From Nautilus pompilius (lineage: Eukaryota > Mollusca > Cephalopoda > Nautilida > Nautilidae): 64,000 nt of DNA. Location: contig JACATO010000923.1 of assembly GCA_018389105.1 (NCBI GenBank), forward strand, positions 248,001 through 312,000. The letters run 5' to 3'. A program made the translations under genes and the position numbers. Below the pieces are notes generated by a model, which was given only the letters and a program-made list of their open reading frames with translations, had not been told where the DNA came from and made no database searches. Of this stretch, positions 24,832 to 35,995 are shown piece by piece. The number at the start of each line of letters is the position of its first letter. Positions within the stretch are counted from its first letter, which is position 1.

Positions 24832-24873
24832 GCCGGGCCGGGCCGGGCCGGGGGTGGGGTGGGGTGGGGTGGC
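24831..24873 (+). repeat. (GGCCG)n and (GGGGT)n tracts with G-quadruplex potential
   Basis: Four GGCCG units followed by GGGGGTGGGGTGGGG-type sequence: four runs of four or more G separated by single T at about 24850-24870, a textbook G4 motif. It forms the left edge of the CpG island and abuts the minisatellite. Confidence 0.9.
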
Positions 24874-25380
24874 GGCAAAACGCGAAACGCGCACACACAC
24901 GCCCTGCCCACTTCCGCCCTACCCTCCTTTGTGTAAGCAGTACTGTACCCGCCCTACGTTAGAGCTTCTTCAGACCATCTCTCCAGAAATTCTCTTCTTC
25001 ATCTACTCCCCGACCGGCCGGCTGCACACGGCGTGTATGGTGGGCGAGAGCTCGCATTATCGGGTCTTACATTCCGCGGCTCATCCATCCCGGCGTCCGT
25101 CCGGCATCCATCCATGTCGGCAGCAGTCGGGTGTCTGCGACCTCCATGACCTCAGTCATGAAATCGTTGTTCGTTCGGAGGAGGAGACGGATCCACTCAG
25201 CAGCCGATTCCGTCCGTCCTCCATCTGCTGCACCAAACGCCGAGTTCCAGGCGGTCAGTCGTTCGGTCCACTCCCAGTTTTCTTAACACCCACCATTTTT
25301 TTGTTGTTGTTGTTGTTGTTGTCTCTATGACGTCAGCGGAGGGGGTTATAAATAGGGTAGAGTACATGTCACGTGGGTAA
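24874..25380. promoter_or_regulatory. CpG island with CRE, TATA box and E-box; probable MMAA promoter and possible opposite-facing promoter
   Basis: GC- and CpG-rich throughout. On the plus strand the right edge contains TGACGTCA (25328-25335), TATAAATA (25347-25354) and CACGTG (25370-25375), a compact core promoter predicting a start near 25380 in the plus direction. On the minus strand a donor-like GGAAT|GTAAGA (exon edge at 25071) could end a noncoding first exon of MMAA, whose coding exon has an upstream acceptor at 21180. The long open frame at 24854-25330 is typical of GC-rich sequence and has no recognisable domain. Confidence 0.55.
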
Positions 25381-25625
25381 AGGTCAACCGTGGCCTGACA
25401 GCTTCAGATGGGGGGGAATCCTCATGAAGACTGCTGCGATAAGATGCACAGACTCTCTCGTTTTGCCAGTACACTGATGGAGGATTAGGTAGAGAAATAA
25501 ATGAGGAAATATCAATCTCCCAGGCTGTCTTTGTGAAGTGATGGATAAGATGTCAACAAGCAACAACAGCAGCAACAACAACAAAATCCATTCTTGGAAT
25601 AAAAGTATATACATATTAGTGTAAG
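25380..25625 (+). other. Possible compact transcription unit with a 26-residue first ORF
   Basis: Directly downstream of the CRE/TATA element, the first ATG (25408) opens a 26-codon frame ending at 25488 (MGGNPHEDCCDKMHRLSR...). A second small frame starts at 25541 with an Asn/Ser-rich stretch encoded by CAA/CAG-like repeats. An AATAAA follows at 25598-25603. Promoter, short frames and poly(A) hexamer together suggest a ~250-nt transcript. It resembles nothing I know and could be a noncoding RNA or chance. Confidence 0.2.
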
Positions 25626-28436
25626 TTATGTACTGTTGACTGATTAAATATGAATGTAATATTATCAGGGGACGAATAAACAGAAATTGTAAGAAGACTA
25701 ATGAGTGCTGCTGCTGTTGCTAACCAATCAAATACCGTCTTTTTTTTTAAATCCCCTAATATTGAGCCCCCATCATGAACCAGACCTACCCCCAGGTGGG
25801 CGGGGCACATGAGGAAGACTGTCCAGGAACTGATAAATAAGGACCACAAGCAGCAATGACTGTCACTGCAGTCAGGAGATCGGCCAAATAATATACTGAC
25901 ATGGGCCTTGTGAAAATGTCTCTCTTTCTGAACATTCGCAAACTGGACTCTCTTTTCTACCGTCACTGTTACTGTTGAACCAGTCAGCCAGAATGTTGTT
26001 TCTTTTACTTTTATCAATATATACACATATTTATAAAATGTTCAAGCCAAAAAAAAAAGAAGAAAAAATAAACCTGGAGTTTCCTTTTAAGAATAAGAGA
26101 ACCTATGTGATCAATGATGGTGTATGGGGGGAAAATTAGCAGCATAAAACTTTTGTTTCACATAAATGAAATTACTACTGTTCCAAAGGTTTAACAAATA
26201 ATTTACCACTGGCAACAGTTGATGATTTAGATGCATTGTTCAGGAGTTTTTCCTGAGAGCAAGATCCACCATCAGAACAAAGAATTGCACTATTGCGAAT
26301 AATAAGGCCATTGGTCCACATTTTCCCGAATATCTTGTACAGCACTATAAGACCCCATTTAGTGTTGATATTGATGGGTTAAGTAGTATTAATGTTGAGA
26401 AATTGAAAATTTTTTACATTGGCTGATCAAAAACTTGCATTTCACTTCTATGTAATGTTAAAAAGCAACAGGGGTACATCAAAAGTTGAGTCTGCTGATG
26501 ACTGTAATGGCACGCTGTCGCCAGAAGATTCCCCCTTCTGCAGAGATCAGCTGAGCTTGTGCTGGTGTTGCCACAGGGCAATGCAGGGAGCTTTTTAGTA
26601 CTGTTTAAAAAACAGAGACATCCCTGAAAACTTGCTGGAATACCATCCAGTTACTCGGCAATCAGACCATATAACCCTAAAGCCATATCTTCTTGTTTAA
26701 TCTAACTCTTCTTAAGCAATTCAAAAAGGCAACCAAGGCTTCTAATGAACACAAAACCAAAGATGATTAATTTAATGGACTGTGATATTTTAAATACTGT
26801 AATTTTGTTTTGATTTTCTGGCCTCAAAACTAGGCAAAAGTATCCAAATTCAAGATCTAGCATCTTGAATCTAGTGAACCCAAGGTGTATACCAAGTAGA
26901 ATTTTACAAAATTAAAATGCTTTGTTAAATGCAAAATGAAATATCTAAATATCTTATCTTATATCGTATATTTAATTTTAATTTGCAACAATTGTTTTGA
27001 ATTGATTACATAAGAAAACCAGCCACTTATAAAATGTCTATCAGGATTATTACTTTGTAAAAAATTATCTTCTTTGCTCTCAAATAGTGAGTTCAGTTGG
27101 AACTAGTATATTTTCCCATTTTGAGAAATTACCAGTTACAAAAAGAATCTCCAAGTATGCAATTTTCTGAGGGCTGCTACTGACCAATAACAAAAAAAAT
27201 CCAACCTGCTAACTGTTTACCTAACAAAACCAAAACTCAAATCTACTTCACTGAGCAGAGTTTATTTTCTGCATTACCACCAAGTGTTGTGTGGGGACTG
27301 GAGTTGTTAGAGAATGTTTCTAGTCTCATGGACTTAAATAATTTTCCTTGCTTATATGGGTGCAGATTCTTTTCTCACAGAATCTCCAATTTATATATTT
27401 TACACACACACCACCTAAATTCTCATCGCGATTTGTATAACACAAAACCAGAGATTTAAAAATGAACAGAGCCAATTAAATCAAGATTAACCTGACTTAA
27501 GAAAAAAGCAAAATCAACTTAGGTGGACATGGTATTCTTTCTAAAAACTGTGTTAAAACAGCCATTCAGATGCACTGTCATTGTCCTCACCCAAGAAATT
27601 TTTCTTAGAAAGTATTATGCTTGGAAATATTTTCAGAAATAAATAATTACAAAGACATTTGTAGGTTGCTTTGGTTTGATTTTGCATGGTGACAAAAACT
27701 GATGATAGTGTAATTGGGGAGGTGTTCTCTTTTCCTAAGTTGGCATTGTAAATTTAAGCAAATGTTTGATACAACTTTCTGGTATACTTAAGATTTAACC
27801 AACAAATGTAAGAACTGCCCATGTAAACACGCTAATCAGGACTTCACAAATCTCACTATTTTGCATTTTCAGAACAAGGCAACTCTGCGCACAGGATGAA
27901 TCTGCCAAGTTAGAAAACCTTCCCACAATGCAACTTTACCAAAAAAAACAACATGATTAGGTTCCAATCATTTCCAATTGTTTACATACAAACTAGTAAG
28001 GCAGATAGAAAAAAAATTCTACTTTTTTTTTAGGAGAACCAAAGCAGAGGAGAAGAGCACAGTAAAAAAAAAACCCAGAAAGTGACAAAAAATAGCTTTG
28101 GAAGATTTGCAGATACAGAAACTAGATTCAAATTGCTTACACAGCCTCTTTAAAAAACCTGTTTTGTAGCAATATACAATGGAGTTATAAGCATCTTCCT
28201 AGATTTTATTTACAACAGGTCATCTAGAACATAATAGGCATATAGTAACTTTCTACTTGTTCATCAAAGTTCATGTATCACTGAGAAATCATGAATACTT
28301 TTTTTTTTGAAGTGGGGAGTGACTGCTCCAATAAACCACACAGAAGTGGGTACTGAACGTAGAACCCATTCAAAAGGAGCCATCGTTTTCTAAGGTGGCT
28401 GGTAACTAGTCTGGTAGGTACAAATCTCTAGCATTT
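25626..28436. other. Gene-free stretch between MMAA promoter region and ILK
   Basis: AT-rich, with no exon I can support. A minus-strand open frame at 25616-26026 and a minus-strand stretch at about 26190-26360 (WGLIVLYKIFGKMWTNGL...) look protein-like but match no family I recall and have no clear splice partners. Confidence 0.4.
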
Positions 28437-28503
28437 TCAGGCAAGCTCATCATCACCATCTAGCATGGTAAAGTACTTTGGTACCACATGCTCTGTTGGA
28501 TCT
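28437..28503 (-). CDS. Candidate orphan C-terminal exon (22 codons), unidentified
   Basis: On the minus strand an acceptor-like CTTAAACTTTAG is followed by a 67-nt open stretch, one base then DPTEHVVPKYFTMLDGDDE, LA and TGA. The composition is protein-like and strongly acidic at the end. Its phase (needs two bases from upstream) does not fit the donors of the last three ILK exons. No companion exon was recognised between here and the ILK stop at 30234. It may be chance or the tail of a small unrecognised gene. Confidence 0.2.
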
Positions 28504-30121
28504 CTAAAGTTTAAGAGATTATCCTAAATAAATACTTTTCAACAGCTAACAGGTTCAACCACACACACACAGTCCATTGAGTTAGACAGGTTAGCTGTAA
28601 ACACAAAACAGAGGCATTTCTGTACTCTCATTTTTAAGGATGCAGTGACACAGCATTATACATCCCAGTAATTTGTGATGTTTTCTCACACACTTTCCTT
28701 CAATAGAGATTAAAAGTATCGTTTCCCCAGTGGCTGCTTTGTCTGAACGGCCCAGTTACTCTTGTCTACTTTGTACTCCCCTGGATTTGCCCTTTACATT
28801 TTCTAAATATTAGCATTATGAATTAACAGTGGTTCAATATTCAAAACTCACAAAATGAAAGTATGCTAAAAAAACTTTATTTCTTTCTGCCAGTCTACAC
28901 TTAGAAATTTTGAAATAGTAGAAAGTGTTAAAAGAAACAATAAATAATTAATACATAGTCTAAATAGGTGCAGTATTGAATATCATAACTGAAAAGGCCA
29001 ATGAAAAATAAGCAATACACCATGAAATACCATGCACTATTTATAAGGAGTATTAGCATTATGAATTTCTTGTATTAAATCACAAATGAAATAAATAAAA
29101 ATCTTGAAGAATGGGAATTTCTCATTACTTTTCATTCTTAAAAAACAAAAATGCACACATTACTGAAAATACATAACTTTGTTTAGTACATAAGCAAAAG
29201 ATATTAGAAGATTAACTTCATTATTTATGTAAAATGCAGATATTAAGTAATAAATTTCTCTCTGTTTATTATTGAATAAGGTAGCAAATATGTTTGTGCA
29301 TGCAAAGCAAATGCAATAGCTTAAAGTTAAGATTACTCAATTTTGGCTTGGCATCAATAAATACCACTTTCAGATAAACCTGAAAATTTAATAATAGTTA
29401 ATATACTAAGATACTGTTACTGAATTTGAGTTGATAAGTGAACCATACCTTCATTGCTACCTGGTATTTATGTTGTAGCAAAAGCCTTTTGAACAAAGAA
29501 ACAAACAATTAAATACAGAACAAAGGAATCTATTATGGTAAGTAAATGAGTGGTTGCTGACTGTCTGTCATAAATCGTCACTCACAGAATTCAAAATTAG
29601 ACCAAAAAGACATGCTCTACATTTCATCATAACCACCAATGATTTTAATTTTGCAAAAGTTGTTCTAAATTTTTATAACTAAATTAAAAAAAAAAAACAT
29701 TAAAAAATATCCAGAATTAAGAGATTAACAGGGTCTGCAAAGGTTAAACCAGCCAAAAAAAACGAATCTATGCAGTCTAGATTTCTGACAAAGGGAAGAT
29801 AACTAGGTTTGGAAAAACGAGCACCACATTGTTGCATTCCTTTTACATGAACACTGGTTGTTACAAATTTGCCAGAAGAATCTGCCTGTCCTCTGTAGCA
29901 TTAAATTCAGGTATGAACAGTAGTTACTAACAGTCCATGTGGTAAGAAATGCAGATGATGACATGGAAGCCATCTTGTCAATAAATACCATCATGACTGG
30001 TACCAGATTAGCAAAAAACCAATTGAATGTTAATAACATCTTGTTCTAATATTCCTGTATTTTAAATAACATTGACAGGTACTACAGTGTGTTTCAATTA
30101 TATATATATATATATATATAC

Positions 30122-30127
30122 TTTATT
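30122..30127 (-). terminator. Candidate polyadenylation signal AATAAA (ILK)
   Basis: TTTATT on the plus strand, so AATAAA on the ILK strand, about 107 nt after the stop codon. It lies next to a (TA)n tract at 30101-30120. Further AATAAA sites between 28.8 and 29.3 kb would give longer 3'UTRs. Confidence 0.35.
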
Positions 30128-30233
30128 ATGTATAGATGAGCATATATATATTAACTATATGGATGTAACTTAGATTGCACATATGTATCAGCAGTCAATC
30201 TTCTATGAACAAAAACTCAAGTGTGCTATTTCT

Positions 30234-33200
30234 TCAGCTGGCTTGACGCATCTTCTCTAAAATAGGGATGATCATGTCAAATCGGGGTCGTTTGCCAGGT
30301 TCTTCATTCATGCAGATTTTAAGGAGACGAACAATGTGCGAAGATATTCCAGGAGGAATCGTGATCCTTAGCCCTTCTAATGCAACCTAAAAAAAAAAAG
30401 ATTACGCAAACAATAGACTTGATTAGTGTGGGTTTATTTTTCTTTATAAAAGTTTTCCAAAAAAACCAAGGAAATTAATCTCTCCTCTCATCTGTCTCTG
30501 ATATATATGTATATAACAGCTCATTTATCTCCAAATATTTAAATTGTCTCCCTAATTTTATCCATTTTTTTTTGGAGGGAAGTCAAATTTACTGAAATGC
30601 TAATAAGAACCTCACCTTCATCCCGATTTCCATCGGAGACAGATCAGCAAAGGGCACCTCTCTTGTCTCCATCTCCCAAATAAGGATTGCATAACTCCAC
30701 ATGTCAGCAGCACGAACATTGATCTCTTCAGGCTTCTTCTGCAATGCTGTAAGTTAAGAGAGAGAGAGAGAGAAACTCTGGTGATGCCCTCTCTTGCTTG
30801 TTCTCTACTTTAGAATTACAAAACTCGGGTTTAAAATCCAGAACAGGGAAGATAATAAAAAAAAAATGGTTACTCAAAATTACTAATGGAACAACAGGTT
30901 CTATTTAACTGTGGTCAGCAGGGATAATCTTTGTTTTAATTGGTCACTTCCGTTTTATTTGATATTAACTACTGGCTTAAATTAGCATTTCTATTGAAAT
31001 TACTGCCACTCTTCTGCAAACTTTATTTTAAATATGGAACATCCGAGGTCAGGGTTCATAGCGAGTGGCTTGGAAACACGTACCTTCTGGAGCCATCCAT
31101 GCAGGGGAAAACAACTTTCCCTTTTCATGAAAGGAAAAACGATAATCAGCCATGTTAACTCTTGCTGTCAGATCTTCATCAATCTGAAGGAAAAAAAACA
31201 AAATAAAACAATTAGTAAAATGCCTTTTATTTAATTTACCACTGAATGCAGTTGCTAGAGAAACACTGACTTAATACTAGTGTTACAGATATAAATTCTA
31301 AAAGAAACCACAATCAGGCATCTACGTATTTTAAAAACTTGAGATGTAAAAGGCGAATAGATCTCTTCCTGTTTGGAAAGTATGAGTGATATGCAAATAA
31401 AATATTCAATGCCTTTAAAAAATTTCACTTCTTTTTCAAAAGAATTGTGGCAGCATTTAGTTAATACATATAGATTTAATATTTACCATTTTTTAAACTC
31501 TCTTGCAGTTCCTTGTAGATAGAAGACAAACAATGCCATTATAATACATACATTGGTCTCACATTTTACAAGATTCAAATTTTTTTTTAAAAAAATCCAC
31601 AGATTATGTTAAGCAGATTAGTAAAAACTACGTGTTTTTGCGTAAGAAATATCACCGAGATAAATACTGCAATGTAATAGTAGTTATCAGGGATTGTATT
31701 ACTGTACCACAGCTCCTTTAAATAGCATCTGTTGTCAAGTCAAAGTTGTAGCAATTTCATTCTAATCATGATCGAGGCTAACAATTAAGTCCATGCAACA
31801 GGATGCTGGTAAAAAATCAAAATCAAAAGTTGCCAAAACAGTGATTGTTTTAAAAGAACCTGGTACATCACTTAAAATAATAATAATGAACCACCCAAGA
31901 ATTTTTAAAAAAAAGACCTCTTGTTGTAATTCCTTTTGTTAACCTGTAAGGAAGAAATATAACTAATCTTCAATAAAAGTTGAGAGAGAGCATCTTAAAT
32001 CCATCAGCAATACAAAATTTCCAGCTAATTTTTAAGTGAAAGAAAAACAAACTATTTATTGACAAATGCATGAACCAGAAACATTTCTAATATGGAATTT
32101 TGAGAGAAGCAGTTTTGGTGGGTGACTAGAGAAGAGAGGCTATAGATCTCTCTCTTTTGGAAAATCTTCCTCAGCCAAGAATATAATGTAATAGGCAGTT
32201 ACACATATAAGATACATTTTCTATAAAACAAACAAGTCCTACTGGTGAGCATGAAGAGATTCATTCCCATGACAATGGATTTCAAAGACTGTCTGTCAAA
32301 TGGCAATCAGTTAGGGGGAAATTGACGTAAGAATTTCAGGTGTCCTTGCACTAATTTGATCAGCAATGAAACTGGTGGTTCTAAAACACTTACCTGTGGA
32401 ACAAAAAAGAACACCATTAATTTCAGACAATATTTGTGCTATGATGCAGATGAAGTTTCAGAAATGTTAAGTGTATCAGTAACAGTTCATATCCACTGGT
32501 AACTCATTCTGGTTATCCACACCATTTATGCTGATTAGATTTTACCCTTTGACAAGCAGTACAGGTGAAACAATGCCGAATTATTGTAAAGAAAAAATTT
32601 GTAGGCTCCATCTGGAGTTCAATAATTAGCGTTTATCCCCGCCATTTTCTTGATTTACTCAAAATAAGCAGGCAAAAGCCAAAGCAAAATTAGCTCAAAA
32701 GAAAGTTCACCTAAAAATGTCGGTAACATTCTACATACATACACCTTGAAAGTATTACTGATAACAGTTAAAAAGATAAAGAGAATGTTTTATCGAACCA
32801 AAAAAAAAAATACTGCAGTCTGAAATTTTATTTTACAAAAAGAAAATGAATTTTGAAAATTCTTTTAATCTATTGTTTCGTATCATGTATCTCAACCCGA
32901 TCAAAGATGAATTTTCTAACTCAATATAAATTTCTATGGTAATTATAGAAATCCACTTTTTGTTCTTTATATAGATTTAAAAAAAAAATATATAGTTTAC
33001 TTTTTTCCTAGTTACCCAAAGAAAATTATGACCATTCCTCATCCAACACCACTGCTTAAGATGTGGAAGTGATGGGAACTCATAATAGCTCTTCTGCTTC
33101 TCTGTTTAAAAAAGAAAGCAACATTATGCTACACCTAGCAAACGTGTAACCCCATAATGAAGAACACCCATTTGAAAGACAATAAATCACCATATGGCTC

Positions 33201-35964
33201 CCTAATCCCTGAGGTTTTACTATTCACATAATTTGAGCAAAAATAAGTTGTTCCGTTCGTTTGTTCTTGAGGTCAAGTCTTTTTTTTAAAAACTTTTTCT
33301 GAAACATACCTACTTTTGTTTCATTTTGCCGATATTTGACAAATCTCAATTTAGTTCTGAGTGGCAATCCAGTAATAAGGAGATCATCCAATGCTTATTC
33401 TCACTCAAATGGTTGGTCTATGCTGTGTCATTTCATTACCCTGGTAAACTATAATACCTAGATGTTTCTCTCTCCATACTGAACGGAAGTGTCTGTTATC
33501 AGCCTGTGCATGTCTCCATTTGTTCTGCTTTGTATATGGGCCAGAATTATAAACAGCCTTTCCTAATGAGCAAGTGTGCATACAAGATGTAAAACTGTTC
33601 TCAACTGCCAAACTCCTTAACTAGAAAACTGTAAAGCAGCAGCATAATTAGAATGTTTTATTGGTTAAATAACAAAATCCCCAAAATTACAAACTGTTTT
33701 GGTCAAGTCCACGGATTTACATAGCAGGCCGGGTTACACTCGCTTCTCTCCCCAGAAAATGACTAGCGTAACAAATCAACATCATTTCTGGGATGATGCA
33801 GCTGCCTCATTGCGCTTTGGCAAATGAATGGAATCTAAAACAAGTTTCTGTCTACTGATGACTAAGGAATCCACTCCACAATGTAATGTTGCAGTAGCAA
33901 CTCCTGTCCTAAACACAGGTGCAATTCTCTATGGCTTTTCACTTGTAAGTATTATCTTAGATATAATGTCTGGATACAGATCTCATGGATTTTTTTCCAC
34001 CAGCCATTGTTTAGCCAAGTTCTACAGTACATCACACTTTCCAAGGTTGAATTGTGGGAATGTCTGAGGGAGGGAGAGATGACGTCAGTAGTGCACACAG
34101 ACAGAGAGGGAGAGATGACGTCAGTAGTGCACACAGACAGAGAGGGAGAGATGACGTCAGTAGTGCACACAGACAGAGAGGGAGAGATGACGTCAGTAGT
34201 GCACACAGACAGAGAGGAGAGATGACGTCAGTAGTGCACACAGACAGAGAGGGAGAGATGACGTCAGTAGTGCACACAGACAGAGAGGGAGAGATGACGT
34301 CAGTAGTGCACACAGACAGAGAGGGAGAGATGACGTCAGTAGTGCACACAGACAGAGAGGGAGAGATGACGTCAGTAGTGCACACAGACAGAGAGGGAGA
34401 GATGACGTCAGTAGTGCCACAGACAGAGAGGGAGAGAGAGATGACGTCAGTAGTGCACACAGACAGAGAGGGAGAGATGACGTCAGTAGTGCACACAGAC
34501 AGAGAGGGAGAGATGACGTCAGTAGTGCACACAGACAGAGAGGGAGAGATGACGTCAGTAGTGCACACAGACAGAGAGGAGGGAGAGATGACGTCAGTAG
34601 TGCACACAGACAGAGACAGGAGAGAGGGAGAGATGACGTCAGTAGTGCACACAGACAGAGAGAGGGAGAGATGACGTCAGTAGTACACACAGACAGAGAT
34701 GGAGAGATGACGTCAGTAGTACACACAGACAGAGAGGGAGAGATGACGTCAGTAGTACACACAGACAGAGAGGGAGAGATGACGTCAGTAGTACACACAG
34801 ACAGAGAGAGAGAGGGAGAGATGACGTCAGTAGTACACACAGACAGAGGAGAGAGAGGGAGAGATGACGTCAGTAGTACACACAGACAGAGAGAGAGAGA
34901 GGAGAGATGACGTCAGTAGTACACACAGACAGAGAGAGAGAGAGGGAGAGATGACGTCAGTAGTACCACACAGACAGAGAGAGAGGAGGAGAGAGATGAC
35001 GTCAGTAGTACACACAGACAGAGAGAGAGAGGGAGAGATGACGTCAGTAGTACACACAGACAGAGAGAGAGAGGGAGAGATGACGTCAGTAGTACACACA
35101 GACAGAGAGAGAGGGAGAGATGACGTCAGTAGTACACACAGACAGAGAGAGAGAGGAGAGATGACGTCAGTAGTACACACACACAGAGAGAGAGGGAGAG
35201 ATGACGTCAGTAGTACACACAGACAGAGAGAGAGAGGGAGAGATGACGTCAGTAGTACACACAGACAGAGAGAGGGGAGAGATGACGTCAGTAGTACACA
35301 CAGACAGAGAGAGAGAGAGGGAGAGATGACGTCAGTAGTACACACAGACAGAGAGAGAGGAGAGATGACGTCAGTAGTACACACAGACAGAGAGAGAGGG
35401 AGAGATGACGTCAGTAGTACACACAGACCGAGAGAGAGAGAGAGAAGAGAGGGAGAGATGACGTCAGTAGTACACACAGACAGAGAGAGAGAGAGGGGAG
35501 AGATGACGTCAGTAGTACACACAGACAGAGAGAGAGAGAGGAGAGATGACGTCAGTAGTACACACAGACAGAGAGAGAGAGAGGGAGAGATGACGTCAGT
35601 AGTACACACAGACAGGAGAGGAGAGAGAGAGGGGGAGATGACGTCAGTAGTACACACAGACAGAGAGAGAGAGAGGAGGGAGATGACGTCAGTAGTACAC
35701 ACAGACAGAGAGAGAGAGAGGGAGAGATGACGTCAGTAGTACACACAGACAGAGAGAGAGAGGGAGAGATGACGTCAGTAGTACACACAGACAGAGAGAG
35801 AGAGGGAGAGATGACGTCAGTAGTACACACAGACAGAGAGAGAGAGGGAGAGATGACGTCAGTAGTACACACAGACAGAGAGAGAGAGGGAGAGATGACG
35901 TCAGTAGTACACACAGACAGAGAGGAGAGAGAGCGAGAGATGACGTCAGTGTATACACACAGAC

Positions 35965-35995
<31 letters not shown>

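Noticed and set aside
24854-25330. 158-codon open frame in the CpG island
   Set aside because: High GC removes stop codons; the sequence is Pro/Arg/Leu-rich, without domains, and ends in a (GTT)n-encoded leucine run.
25616-26026. 136-codon minus-strand open frame
   Set aside because: No recognisable domain, no start context and no splice partners; could be chance, so it is left out of the gene list.
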